Shown here: one piece after another, positions 32,218 to 44,893 of the stretch | Numbering within the stretch: position 1 is the first letter of the stretch | Layout of the letters: every line of letters starts with the position of its first letter | NCBI GenBank assembly: GCA_030765045.1 | Contig: CM060968.1 | Location: 108,589,404 to 108,653,403, forward strand | Length of the DNA: 64,000 nt | Direction of reading: 5' to 3' | DNA from: Tenodera sinensis | Lineage: Eukaryota > Arthropoda > Insecta > Mantodea > Mantidae | Notes under the pieces: model-generated | What the model was told of the DNA's origin: nothing | The model's input: only the letters and a program-made list of their open reading frames with translations | Database searches by the model: none | Made by a program: the position numbers and the translations under genes

Positions 32218-32671
32218 AGCCACAGTAGATGTATTCTGGCAGCTGAGTGCCCTTAAACGTAAGGAATACTGTACGTAAGGCACACTCTTTCCCATCCTGT
32301 TTCCGAGTTAATCGGTATGCTTGGCAGACTCGCTGATCAGAGTGGCAGGTGACAATTTCTTCGTTGGAGAGATCGTCGAGGCTGGAAGTGGTTACTACTC
32401 CTCTACACGAGTTGAGGGTCTTATGTGGGGCTACCCGGATAGGGTAGGAGCCCAACAAACTCGCCTTCAAAAGCTTCTGCGACTGATCTCCATTCATCAC
32501 CTCGATCAATAACGTACCATCTCTAAGTCTGGTTGCGTTTTTAACCGGGCCACAGATCCTATCGACTTCCTTTTTAATATAGAACGGGCTAATGTCCTTC
32601 ATCATCTTTCCTTCACATTGCAAGGTCAGCACCAAAAAACTGTCAATGAGGGAGGGTTTGCGCGGAGACAT
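32218..32671 (-). pseudogene. B6 ORF1, N-terminal part
   Basis: About 150 codons with SPFYIKKEVDRICGPVKNAT, GSYPIRVAPHKTLNSCRG and VVTTSSLDDLSNEE, open to the B7 junction. It would encode the RRM-like N-terminal half. Before LINE-C and B7 inserted, this and 25967-26340 were contiguous in frame. Confidence 0.85.
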
Positions 32672-33635
32672 GATTGGTTTGGACCCCCATCCGGAACCGT
32701 CGGCGTCAGCCTGTCATCCGGGGGTCAAAGGATAAAAGACACCAAAATCTCCACGGTCTGTACCGCCATGGAGACCCCTCCATGACTGACCTCAAGGCGT
32801 ACTTCAGAAGAGCTACCCTCTGATTTCCACTGTTTCTCCGCATGGGTAAACCGTTCACCACATGACACCCCGGTTTTATGCCCCTAACAGAGGAATAACC
32901 GCCTGTGGCTCCCCGCTTTAGCACACGCTGCCTCAACGGAGTCAGCGTGGATTCAGGTTACTTCGGGTTGATTACACCGGGGCTCCGTCAGCGGTAACAC
33001 GTCCGGCCGGTGATACTAACCCGATGGCACGCGGCCGTCGGGAGATTAACACCGGCCGTGCCCTCAAGGAGCTACGTGGTTGTACATCACGTGTGGACGG
33101 GCTCCGCACCTAAGCCTACACATGGGGGCAGTGTGAAGGGTCCGCACAACCTTCGCGCCTGAGACCTCCGAAGAGCACACAAGTCGAAGCCGCGCTGAAA
33201 ACCGTGGGACAGGACCACGGAGATAGGAAAGATCCCTGCTGGTGAGACAGGAGTTATAAATCTAGGAACTTACAAACTAATAATCAGAATACACCTAGAA
33301 GAGGAAGAGTGTGATATAAAAGAGCATCATAAAACGTTGCACGTGGCACAGTTAATGAAGGTGGAGGGGGTGAAATGATTGTGAGTGGCTCGGGGCCCCG
33401 GGTGCGCCATAACCGGACCTACCGTGGTAGGTTACCCTGGGTGAGTTTGATTTCGGAGTCCTCTTCTCCTAGATGAGTTGTCGACCAAGACTACCGAGCC
33501 TCATCTACCCGTTTGGAATGTTCTTAACTTCCCCTCACCTCTTGCCTACCAGTGGTCACAAAGACACTTAGTAGGCCGTCTGGATCGGGTACTGAGCCCC
33601 TCCGCCACGGCAAGGCGACACTCCTTCGGAGGGGG

Positions 33636-35150
33636 CATGCGCATCGAGTCACATCGCGTCACATGCACATGGCATCGCTTGATATTGCATCTTATTTGCC
33701 TCGCATCGCATGCGCATTGAGTCACATCGCGTCACATGCGCATGGCATCGCTTGATATCGCATCTCATGTGCATCGCAACGCATGCGCATTAAGTCGCAT
33801 CGCGTCACATGCGCATGGCATTGCTTGATAACGCATCTTATGTGCAGCGCATGCGCAGTGAGTCACATCGCGTCAGATGCGCAAGGCATCGCTTGATATC
33901 GCATCTTATGTGCATCGCCTCGCATGCGTATTGAGTCACATCGCATCACATGCGCATGGCATCGCTCGACATCGCATCGAATGCTTATTGAGTCACATCG
34001 CGTCACATGCGCATGGCATAGCTGGATATCGCATCTTATGTGCATCGCATCGCATGCGTATTCAGCCACTTCGCGTCACATGCAAATGGCATCTCTTGGT
34101 ATCGCGTCTTTTGTGCATCGCATCGCATGCACATTGAGTAATTTCACGTCACATGCGCATGGCATCGCTTCATATCACATTTTATGTGCATCGCATCTCA
34201 TGAGCATTGAGCCTCGTCACGTCACATGCGCATGGCACCGCCTGATATTGCATCTTATGTGCATCGCATCGCATGCGCATTGAGTCACATCGCATGGCAT
34301 CGCTCGACATCGCATCTTATGTGCATCGCATGCGCATGCGCATGCGCATGGAGTCACATCGCGTTACATGCACATGGCATCGCTTGATATTGCATATTAT
34401 TTGCATCGCATTGCATACGCATTGAGTCGCATCGCACCCATGCGCATGGAATCGCTTGATATCGCATCTTATGTGCATCGCATCGCATGCGCATTGAATG
34501 GCATCGCATTACATGCGCATGGCATCGCTTGATGTCGCACCTTATGTGCATCGCATCGCATGCGCATTGAGTCACGTCGAATCACATGCCCATGGTATCG
34601 CTCGAAATCGCATCTTATGTGCATTGCATCGCTTCGCATTACATGCGCATGGCATCGCTTGATATCCCATCTTATGTGCATCGCATCGCATGCCCATTGA
34701 TTAACATCGCATCCCATGCGAATGGCATCGCTTGATATCGCATCTTATGTGCATCGCATCGCATGCGCCTTGAGTCACATCAAACTACATGCCCATGGCA
34801 TCGCTCGCCATCGCATCTTATGTGCATCGCATCGCATCTCATGCGCACGGCATCGCTTGATATCGCTTCTTATGTGCATCGCATTGATTGCGTATTGAGT
34901 CACATCGCGTCACATGCGCATGCATCGCTAAACATCGCATCTTGTGTGCATCGCATCGCGGGCGCATTGAGTCACAACGCATCACATGCGCATAGCATCT
35001 CTCGACATCGCATCTTATGTGCATCGCATCGCATGCGCATTGAGTGATATCACGTCACATGCGCATGGTATCGCTTGATATCACATCTTATTTGCATCGC
35101 ATCGCATGCGTATTCAGTCACATCACGTCACATGCGCATGGCATCTCTTG
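33636..35150 (-). repeat. 73-bp satellite, array 2 (about 21 units)
   Basis: Same unit as array 1, reverse orientation. Equivalent words at 33712 and 33785 give a 73-bp period. Units diverge by scattered substitutions and small indels; one spot near 34327 has runs of CATGCG. It is bounded by the B6 5' end on the left and the B8 3' tail on the right. Confidence 0.92.
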
Positions 35151-35548
35151 AGTGAGTGAGTGGGGTTTAAGGGCCCGTGTACAGCTAGGTCATTTGGGCC
35201 CTAGGTCAAAGTTTAAAATTTAAAAACACTCATTAACTTTTCTGGCTAAAAGTTGAACCTTAAAATAACAACTAAAAAATGTGACCAGCTAAAAACCTCA
35301 GCCTACAAAGTAACACGATAAAATAAAACCCTGAAGAGCAACGTACTAAAAAGAGGTAAAGTTGAAAGCTAAAAAAACTAAAATACAAAATTGTTAAAAC
35401 ATTCAAAGGTAAAATGTATCCCAGTTAAAAACAGGGTTAAAACCTCAAAAAGGAATTAAAAATGTGTTACACTTGCGTAGCAAATCCAATCTGGGTAATG
35501 AACCGCAGAGTTTTGGCCACAGACACTGGGTTGTCACCCAAAATTGAG
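35151..35548 (-). mobile_element. LINE-B 3' fragment B8
   Basis: Tail (GAGT)n, terminal hairpin, AT-rich 3'UTR and the last ~30 codons of ORF2 (SVAKTLRFI, IGFATQV). It ends at CTCAATTTTGGG, where the tail of B9 begins. Same subfamily as B1 and B9. Confidence 0.85.
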
Positions 35549-35869
35549 TGAGTGAGTGAGTTGGGTTTAAGGGCCCGTCGACAGCTAGGTCATTTGGGCC
35601 CTAGGTCAAAGTTTAAAAGTTAAAAACACTCATTAACCTTTCAGGCTAAAAGTTGAACCTTAAAATAACGATAAAAACCGTAAACAGCTAAAAACCTCAG
35701 CTTACAGATTAACACGATAAAATAAAACCCTGAGGAGCAACGCACTAAAAAGAGGTAAAAGTTGAAAGCTAAAAAAACTAAAATACAAAATTGTAAAAAC
35801 ATTGAAAGGTAAAATGTATCCCCGTTAAAAAAAACAGGTTTAAAACCTCAAAAAGGAATTAAAAATGTG

Positions 35870-38800
35870 TTACACTTACGTAGCAAATCCAATCTGGGCA
35901 ATGAACCGCAGAGTTTTGGCCACAGACACTGGGTTGTCACCCAAAATTGAGGCTACTGTCGATCCCAGACCAACTGACTGGCGCGCACGAGCGTGTCTTG
36001 GACAATCCAAGAGCACGCGTGGGACGGTGAGGCGAACATCGCATGTCGAACAGACAGGTGCCGGGTCACCACGCAGAAGATGGCCGTGAGTGGCTCGTGT
36101 GTGACCTATCCTCAGGCGGGTAAGGATAACTTCAGCCCACCTGGAATCCCTGTAGGAGGTCAGTCAGGGCTCCACGCTGTCTTTAATTATCCGCAGCTGT
36201 GTGCCAGTCAACGCTTCCCAAGACTGCTGCCAAACCGATAGAAGCTGGTGACGGAAGTACCGCTGAGCATCCCTATAGGGTATAGTGTCGGTAGAAGACT
36301 GCGGCGAACGGCATGCAGACTTAGCTGCCGCGTCCGCAGCTTCATTACCCGGAATGCCCGTATGGCCTGGGATCCATGTAAACACTAACTGGTATCCGCG
36401 TGAGAGCAATTGAGATATTAGTGTCTGAATTTTAAAAACGAGTGTAGACGTGCCGAGGAACTGCTGGAGGGTCTCCACTGCACTCAGAGAGTCGGAGCAA
36501 ATTATAAAACCTCCAGGGACTAAGTTGGAAATAAAAAGTAAGCAGTAAAATATAGCACGCAGTTCGGCCGTATAAACAGAACTGTAGTCCGGGAGGCGGT
36601 ATTGATGTGGCTCACCGTTATAGACAAAACTACATCCCGTAGCACCACCCAACTGGGAACCATCAGTGAATACCCGAGTGTAAGTCCGGTAACGTCCCAG
36701 TAGTTCGGTGAAAAGTTGACGAAACACCGACTGGGGGGTGGCCACCTTGGCGCAGCCTGAAAGCGCAAGGTCAAAACGGGCTCGATGAAGTTGCCAAGGG
36801 GGAGAGCGGGAGAGGGAAAAACGCTCTACAGCAGGCATTCGTAGCTCATGAGTGGCGAGTAGTTCGCGAAATCGAATGCCGCTTGGACGGGATATAGTCG
36901 TATTCCGAAGATAACGGTGGGCGAGTTCGGGGCGCAATACAGATCTAAAGGAAGGGTGACCAGGGTGAGCTGCCAACCTGGCCACGTAAGAACTTAATAA
37001 AATCGAGCGCCGAATAGACAGTGGAGGTTCCCCGGAATCAACATACAGACACTCAACACGACTAGTACGGAAGGCTCCAGTAGCTAGACGGATACCAGAA
37101 TGGTGGACAGTGTCTAAAAGGCGGAGTTTAGTGGCGGACGCCGCGCCATAGATAAAACTGCCGTAGTCCAGTTTGGACCGCACCAGCGAGCGATAAAGCC
37201 TCAACATAACAGTGCGATCGCCACTCCAAGAGGCCCCAGATAAAACCTTGAGTACCCGAAGTGAACGATCGCAGGAAGCCCGAAGCTGACGAATATGGAA
37301 CTCCCAATTTAGCTTGCTGTCGAGGTGAAGGCCCAGAAACTTAACGTGCGGAACAAACGGCAGATGTGTACCATGCAAATAAAGATCAGGTGGAGGGTGT
37401 ACACCACGGAGTCGATGGAAGTGTTGTAGTAGTAGTAGTAGTAGTGTGGTTTTAGGGCGCTCAACTGCTAAGGTTATTAGCGCCCAAGTATAACTAAGAG
37501 CTTAAAAATGTAAGTTACAAAGTAACAAACTAACAGGGCTAAAACTAAACCAATAAAACCTTAAAAAGTCACCAATAGGTGCGAGCAACTGCAGAGTAGA
37601 GCAAAGCACGGAAACAGACGATGGAAGTGGATATATTGTGTTTTCGTAGGGGAGAACTGAAACCCGGTGCGAAGGGCCCAGTCAGCGATGGAGGTTATGT
37701 TCAGCTGCAGTTGACGCTCGAGGTGCTCAAGATTATATGATCGGTAATATATCGCGAAGTCGTCAACATACAGTGACATCGGGATTCCGCTACGAACAAC
37801 TCTGGAAATCCCGTTAATGGCCACGGCGAAAAGCGTTACGCTGAGAATCGACCCCTGGGGTACACCATTCTCCTGGATCTTTTCTTCTGAGAGGGTATGG
37901 CCAATGTGTACACGAAAACGGCGAAGTTTTAAAGAGTTAAAAACGAAAGTCGCCAGATGACCACGTAAACCGTAGTCGTGCAGATTACGGGGGATACCAT
38001 AGCGCCTTGTAGTGTCGTAGGCCTTCTGTAGGTCGAAGAAGACCCCCACGACGCGCTGCTTCATGAGAAAGGCATTCTGTACATAAGCCTCCATGCGTGT
38101 CAGGTTGTCGACAGTGGAGCGATGGCGACGAAAACCGCACTGAACATTGCTCAGCAGGTTATTTGTCTCCAGCCACCACACTAAACGAGAGTTAATCATT
38201 CGCTCCAAAGTCTTACAAACGACACACGTTAAGCAGATAGGGCGGTAGCTGGAGGGAAGTATCCGGTCTTTCCCAGGCCGAGGTACCGGGATGACAATAC
38301 CCTCGTGCCAGGAAGATGGGAAAACCTGCTGAATCCATATACGGTTGTACATTTTCCAACATGAAGGAGAGAGCCTCAGGTGGGAGATGAAGCAACATTT
38401 GTCGGTGGATCTCATCAGGACCCGGAGATGAGTTCTTTGCAATAGACAGAGCATGGGCCAGTTCCGCTTCCGTAAAAGGAGCGTTGTAAGGTTCACTACA
38501 GTCAGTGTTAAAATTCAGGGCTATCCGCTCCGCAGATTCCTTGATGGGTAAAAAGGCGGTATTGTAACTTTGCGTTTGGCTATCGGCAGCGAGAGGGTCG
38601 GCAAGGGAGTCGGCAACATCCTGCTCACCGGTATAAGTGGAGCCCTGTACGGTAAGACCGGGAATTATCGTCCGGCGACACTTACCGTACATACGCCGCA
38701 CAGCAGTCCACACCTGTTGTGCAGAACTGCGACTGGAAAGGGAAGAAACATAAGACTCATAGGAGCTCCGCTTTGCACTGCGAAGTACAAAACGCGCCCT

Positions 38801-39763
38801 TGCGCGACAGCGTTTAAAAGAAACAAAGTTTGCCTCCGTTGGATGTAAGTGGAAGACACGCAGAGCACGCTTGCGTGCTTTAATAGCCAAACGGCATTCC
38901 TCGGTCCACCAAGGTACAGGAGCACGTCGTGGGGTAGAGGAACCTCGAGGAATGCTGTAATCCGCTGGGAGCAAGATAGAACAGGTAAAATATTCCACCA
39001 TTTCATCAATGGTGTCGAAATCATTGTCCCGAAGGTTAATGAGGGAACGGAATTTCCCCCAGTCAGCCTTGGAAATAATCCAGTGAGGAAAACGTGTTGG
39101 CACAAAATGGTGGCCGGATAGGTGAATGTTAATGGGGTAATGGTCACTGCCAAATAGGTCGGAAATTACCGACCAGTCAAGTAGTGGTACCATTGACGGA
39201 GTACTGTAAGAAACGTCTAGAGCGGAGTGTGTACCATAGGCAGATGAGAAGAAAGTAGGCACGCCCGTGTTTAATAGGACTAAGCCGGACATATCGCAAA
39301 GGTCTGCTACAAGGCACCCTCGAGCATCGTCAGTGTCGGAGCCCCAGTGAGTGTGCTTGGCATTCAGATCGCCGAGAAAAAGGAGTGGTGGCGGAATCTG
39401 CGCCAAGAGAGCCCGAAGATCATTTTCGTGTACAACACTGACGGGTGGCAGATAGACATTATAAATAGAGAAACAGACGCTCTGCAGCTGTACACGTATC
39501 GCTACGGCTTGCAGCGGCGTGTTAAGTGGTATGCTGACGGCAGAGATGTTATGCGCCACCAAAATAGCCACACCACCACACGCTCGCCCATCAGCTGCAG
39601 AGTCATGTCTATATGCCGAGAAACCGCGAAGACGGAGAGCGTGGTTAGGGTGCAAATGTGTTTCTTGTAGACACACGATTGATGGACAGCGTTGAGAAAG
39701 TAGATGCTGCATGTCCGGAACACGTGCCCGGTACCCATTAACGTTCCACTGGATTATTTCCAT
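35870..39763 (-). pseudogene. B9 ORF2, broken by a frameshift, the A3 insertion and two stops
   Basis: It starts MEIIQWNVNGYRARV at 39763. Endonuclease residues LQETHL, GDLNAKHTHW and SDHYPI are intact. A 1-nt insertion near 38355 shifts the frame before YNRIWIQQVF. RT blocks follow, with SLYVDDFAIYY intact. A3 interrupts at FHRL (37424-37618). After it the frame resumes through HVKFLGLHLD, RNase H (FTDGSQ, TAELRAI, CSDSLSAV, HTGIPGNEAAD) until a TGA in place of the usual Trp in DSV-x-PW (about 36164). The final segment carries the CCHC region and another early stop three codons before the normal end. Confidence 0.88.
37424..37618 (-). mobile_element. A3, 195-bp LINE-A 3' end inserted in B9
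   Basis: It contains only a (TAC)n tail, the 31-nt terminal hairpin (37455-37485) and about 140 bp of LINE-A 3'UTR, matching 48974-49160. It is flanked by the 11-bp duplication CGATGGAAGTG (37413-37423 and 37619-37629). It is a severely 5'-truncated insertion. Confidence 0.92.
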
Positions 39764-39776
39764 AGTAAGAAAGAGA

Positions 39777-40930
39777 TCAGTGGTTTGTCTTCATCTTTTT
39801 CTTTCTTACTTTGGCTGACTTTGGACCTACGATGCGAAAGTCGCAGTCCTCTGGAGATTCCTCAGATGTATGTGAGAAAGAAGGTCCTCTACAACTCGCG
39901 GATCGAGAGCGGGACTTCAAAGAGGAAGAGCGACCACCGGCGCGAACAATAGGCCTGGAACGATGTTTTTGAACAGGCTGGCTACGGCTTGTGGACGGCT
40001 TAGGAGCTTTGGTCTGCACGGCTGAGGATGTTGTCGCCGATGCAGGTGTGGCACGATTCAGTGGAGGGGTACTTGCCAGTGGCTCGGTCTGGGTACAAGC
40101 GTCTGCAACAGGAACGTGCTGTATGGCGACTGTGTTCACAGCAGCGCGTCGGGCAGCAGAGACATAGTCCAAGGTGGTCGTGGGCTTGAGCTGCTCAAAG
40201 CAGCGACGCGCTTCTGGAGAGGTGTTCTTTCACACGCAGTTCCTGAATACACTTCTCATCCAGAAATTTCGGACACTGTCGAGAGCTCGATGGATGACTC
40301 CCTCCACAGTTAACACAATGAGGGTCACGGGTACAAGCCGTGCCCTCATGAGGTGATAGGCCACAACTCTCACAAATGGCAGGATGGTTGGACGCTGTCT
40401 TAGTATGTCCGAACTTCTGACACTGAAAACAGCGCATAAGGGTTAGGGAGATATTGACGTACGGCGGCACGTTCGTAACCGCAGTAGATATATTCTGGTA
40501 ATTGTGTGCCCTTAAAAGTGAGGAACACCGTACGCAACTCAATAACTTTACCATCCTGCCTTCGTGTCAGACGGTACGCTTGACACACACGCTGGTCGGA
40601 GAGGCAAGTAACAATCTCCTCATTGGTGAGGTTGTCCAGACTAGACGTGGTGACTACTCCTCTACATGTGTTCAACGACTTGTGTGGGGCTACCCGGATT
40701 GGGTAGGATCCCAACAAGGTCGCTTTAAGAAGTTTTTGCGCCTGGTCTGCAGAAGTCACTTCGATGAAAAGCGTACCGTCTCGAACTCTAGTCGCATTTT
40801 TCACAATGCCACAAATCCTGTCTATTTCCCGTTTAATATAAAATGGGCTCAGGTCCTTTAACGTTTTTCCATCACATGCCATGGTCATTACCAAAAACGA
40901 GTCAAATGAAGAGGTTTTGCGCGGATGCAT
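39777..40930 (-). pseudogene. B9 ORF1, two frameshifts
   Basis: The ATG at 40930 opens MHPRKTSSFDSF. It is open to QYLPNP, then a frameshift near 40435 precedes the knuckle block CFQCQKFGHTKTASNHP (the last Cys of knuckle 1 is lost). Knuckles 2 and 3 are CESCGLSPHEGTAC and CVNCGGSHPSSSRQC. A second shift near 40215 follows ELRVKEHL. The tail 39777-40172 is open and Ser/Arg-rich. Close relative of B5 ORF1. Confidence 0.88.
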
Positions 40931-41613
40931 TTTTAATTTGGACCCCCATCCGGAACCGTCGGCGTCAGCCTGCCATCCGGGGGTCAAAGGATAAAAGACA
41001 CCAAAATCTCCACGGTCTGTGCCGCCATGGAGAACCCTCCATGACTGACCTCAAGGCGTACTTCAGAGGAGCTACCCTCCGATCTCCACTGCTTGTCTGC
41101 ATGGGTAAACCGTTCACCACGTGACACCCCGGTTTTATGCCCCCACCACAGGAATAACCGCCTGTGGCTCCCCGCTTTAGCACACGCTGCCTCAACGGAG
41201 TCAGCGTGGATTCAGGGGACTTCGGGTTGATTACACCGGGGCTCCGTCAACGGTAACACGTCCGGCCGGTGATACTAACCCGACGGCACCCGGCCGTCGT
41301 GAGATTAACACCGCCCGTGCCCTCAAGTGAGTGAGTGAGTGTGTTGGGTTTAAGGGCCCGTCGACAACTTGGTCATTAGGGCCCCGAGTCCAGAAGTAAA
41401 ATTACATACTGTCAAGTGTTAAAACATCACCCATTAAAAATAAAGATCTACGGTTAGAATACATAAAAAAACCTCTAAACAACTATTAAAACTTTTCACT
41501 TAAAATGCTAAAAACAGAAACTTAAAATTGCTACAAAGTAAAAAACACTAAAACGTTAAAAAACCCAAAAATAAGGCCATCTAAAAGGCTAAAATCTCTG
41601 AAATAAAATATCC

Positions 41614-44600
41614 TTACACTTGCTTCATAAAATCAATTCTGGAACAAAACCGCAGCACTGTATTTACAGATACTGGGTCGTTGCCTAAAACTGACGACAG
41701 TGTAAGGCCCAGGCCAACGGACTGGCGCTGACGAGCGTATCGCGGACAATCAAGAAGGACATGTGCGACGGAGATTGGAATGTTACACGTCGTACAGACA
41801 GGCTCCGGATCACCACGCAAAAGGTGTCCGTGCGTGGCTCGGGTATGGCCTATCCTCAGGCGGGTTAAAACCACTTCTTCCCGCCTGGAATTCCTGCAGC
41901 TGGTATGCCAGGGTTGTACCGAGTCCTTGATTGTCCGTAATTGAGTGCCAGATAACGCTTCCCAAGATTCCTGCCAGAGTGCAAATAGATGGCGACGGAA
42001 ATATCTCTGCACATCTATAAAGGGGACCGTACGTGTGGAATACTCCGGAACGCGACATGCAGACTTTGCAGCCGCATCCGCCGCCTCGTTACCCGGAATA
42101 CCCACATGGCCTGGGATCCACGTAAAAACAAACTGGTATCCGCGAGACAGTAGCTGAGAAATCAACGTCTGGATTTTAACAACCAATGCCGAGGTGCCGA
42201 TAAACTGTTGCAGGGCCTGGAGAGCGCTAAAAGAATTGGAACAAACGATAAAACTTCCAGGACCAGAACTGGAGATAAAAAGGAGGAAATAAAATATGGC
42301 AAACAACTCGGCGGTAAATACTGAACTGGCGTCCGGTAGGCGGTACGTATGAGCGTCACCGTTGTATATAAAGGCGCAACCCGTCGAACTACCCATCTGG
42401 GACCCATCGGTAAATACCGGACAGGAAGTTGGGTATCGCCCCAGTAGTTCCGTGAATAGTTGGCGAAACACGGAATGAGGGGTAGCTATCTTAACACAGC
42501 CCGACAGCTCCAGGTCAAAGCGTGCGCGCTGGAGTTGCCAGGGAGGACATCGGCCACGTGAATGCCGCTCTATGGCTGGCAGTCGAAGGGCGTGTGCAGC
42601 AAGCAGTTCACGAAACCGGATACCACTTGGACGGGAGATAGTTGTATTTCGCATATAACGGTGCGCGAGGTCTGGACGCAACACGGGTGGAAACGAAGGG
42701 TGTCCTGGATGGGCGGCCAGCCTTGCCACGTATGAACAAAGTAATAAAGAGCGTCGAACAGTCAGTGGAGGTTAGCCAGAATCAGCATACAGACAATCGA
42801 TTCTGCTGGTGCGGAAAGCCCCAGTAGCGAGACGGATACCAGTGTGATGTACTGTGTCTAAAAGCCGGAGTTTAGACGCAGACGCCGCGCCATAAATAAA
42901 ACAGCCGTAGTCTAATTTGGACCGGACCAGAGAGCCATACAACCTCAACATGACGGTGCGATCGCCGCCCCAAGATGCCCCAGGTAAGACGCTGAGTACC
43001 CGAAGCGAACGATCGCAGGAAGCACGAAGATAGCGGATATGGTGCTCCCATGTGTGTTTACTGTCGAGGTGTAAGCCCAAGAACTTAAGGTGCGGTACAA
43101 AAGGAAGACGTGTGTCGCGCAGATGAAAATCAGGAGGAGGGTGTACTCCTCGCAGTCGGTGAAAGTGTAGACACTGTGTTTTCGTAGGGGACAGCCGAAA
43201 GCCCGTGCGTAATGCCCACTCGGCGATGGAGGTTATGGTCAGCTGCAGTTGACGCTCGATGTGCTCCAAACTATAAGAGCGATAGTAGATCGCAAAGTCA
43301 ACATACAGCGACATCGGGATACCGCTACGAACAACACTAGTGATGCCATTAATGGCAACTGCGAAAAGTGTGACACTGATGATGCATCCCTGGGGTACAC
43401 CATTTTCCTGGATCTTCTCTTGAGAGAGCGTGTTGCCTATACGGACACGAAAACGGCGAATGAGTAAAAAGTTAAAAAGGAAAACGGCTAAGTGACCGCG
43501 CAAACCATAACCGTGTAGAGTACGGAGAATGCCATAGCGCCAAGTAGTATCGTAGGCCTTCTCCAGATCAAAGAAGACACCCACGACATGCTGCTTCAGG
43601 AGAAACGCATTCTGTATGTATGCCACCATGCGCGTCAGGTTGTCGACACTGGAGCGATAGCGACGAAATCCGCACTGAACATTGCTCAGCAGGTTATTCG
43701 TCTCTAGCCACCACACTAAGCGAGTGTTAATCATCCGTTCCAAGGTCTTGCAGACGACACTCGTCAGGCAAATAGGGCGGTAGCTAGAGGGAAGTGTCCG
43801 GTCTTTTCCTGGTCGAGGGATAGGGATGACAATGCCCTCTCGCCAAGAAGACGGAAAAACCTGCTGATGCCAGATGCGGTTATACATGCTCAACATGAAG
43901 GAAAGAGCTGCAGTTGGAATATGAAGCAGTATTTTGCGGTGGATGTCATCAGGACCGGGAGAAGAATTCTTTGCTAGGGACAGGAAATGCGCTAGCTCCG
44001 CCTCGGTAAATGGTACATTGTACGGTTCACTTTGGGCACTGTTAAAACTAAGGCCTATCTGCTCCGCAGATTCCTTGATAGCTAAAAACGCTCTATCATA
44101 GCTTTGGGTTTGGCTAGTACAGGCAAAACACTCGGCGAGGGCGTCGGCGATGTCCTGCTTGCTGGTGTAACGGGATCCCTGTACGGCAAGGCCAGGGATG
44201 GTCGTCCGGCGACACCTGCCGTACATTCGCCGAACAGCAGTCCACACCTTTAGCGCCGAACTTCGACGGGAAAGAGAAGATACATACTTTCCCACGATTT
44301 GCGTTTTGCGTCTCGAAGTATAAATCTTCCCTAGCACGAGCACGCTTAAAAGCGACAAAGTTCGCCTGCGTAGGATGTAATGTAAAGATACGCAATGCAC
44401 GCTTGCGTGCTTTAGTAGCCAAACGGCATTCCTCGGACCACCAAAGCACAGGAACGTGAGGAGGTGTAGTGGAACCACGAGGAATGCTGGAATACGCTGC
44501 ACGAAGGATAGAGTAAGTAAAATACTCCACCATGTCGTCAATGGTGGTAAAACCATCGTCGGTTAGGTGAATGAGGGAACGAAACTTCCCCCAGTCAGCC

Positions 44601-44893
44601 TTGGAAATAATCCAGTGAGGAAAGCGTGTTGGTACAGAACTGTGGCCCGATAGGTGAATGCTAATGGGATAATGATCACTGCCAAATAAGTCGGAAAGTA
44701 CCGACCAGTCGAGTAGAGGTGCCAGTGACGGGCTGCTAAAACAAACGTCAAGTGCGGGGTGTGTAACATAGGCAGATGATACGTAAGTAGGAATGCCAGT
44801 GTTTAATATGACTAGGCCGGACATATGGCAAACGTCTGCTACAAGGCACCCACGGGCCTCGTCAATGTCGGAGCCCCTATGAGTGCTTGGCAT
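41614..44893 (-). pseudogene. B10 ORF2 remainder, frameshifted, YVDD motif short of one Asp
   Basis: The endonuclease continues after the 2-nt deletion (RGSDIDEARGCLVADV, SDHYPI). A frameshift near 44320 precedes KVWTAVRRMYGRC. RT blocks SSYRPICLTSV, CGFRRYRSSVDN and FFDLEKAYDTTW are intact. The active site reads SLYVDFAIYY: three bases are missing, so one of the two aspartates is lost. A stop at 42772-42774 (DSG-stop-PPL) interrupts before RNase H; the same frame then continues open from 42729 through FTDGSQ, TAELFAI, CSNSFSAL (catalytic Asp replaced by Asn), HVGIPGNEAAD and the CCHC (CTTCNIPISVAHVLLDC) to 41614. Confidence 0.88.

Larger units (their letters stand above)
32207..33635 (-). 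mobile_element. B6, 5' part of a LINE-B (5'UTR and ORF1 N-terminus)
   Basis: The extended 5'UTR starts CCCCTCCGAAGG at 33635, directly against satellite array 2. ORF1 begins at the ATG at 32671 (MSPRKPSLIDSF) and runs to YIYCGYERA, where B7 is inserted. The upstream frame starting MRQRVLKRGATGGYS is at 32706-32936. The continuation of B6 is 25967-26340. Confidence 0.88.
35549..41326 (-). mobile_element. B9, nearly full-length LINE-B carrying a LINE-A scrap
   Basis: 3' tail and hairpin at 35549-35600, 3'UTR to 35869, ORF2, ORF1, then a 5'UTR that stops at 41326 where the tail of B10 begins. It contains the A3 insertion at 37424-37618. Both ORFs are broken. The 5'UTR part 40931-41326 carries the MRQRVLKRGATGGYS upstream frame. 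Confidence 0.88.

Noticed and set aside
33636..35150. Satellite units as promoter monomers belonging to the LINE-B 5'UTR
   Set aside because: B4 and B5 start at the same CCCCTCCGAAGG base without any satellite and are bounded by their own duplications, so the satellite is not part of the element.
4948..36120. A simple large inverted duplication linking the two satellite arrays and their LINE-B flanks
   Set aside because: The flanking copies do not mirror each other: B2 next to array 1 is a different subfamily from B8 next to array 2. Independent insertions fit better, although a smaller rearrangement near LINE-C remains possible.
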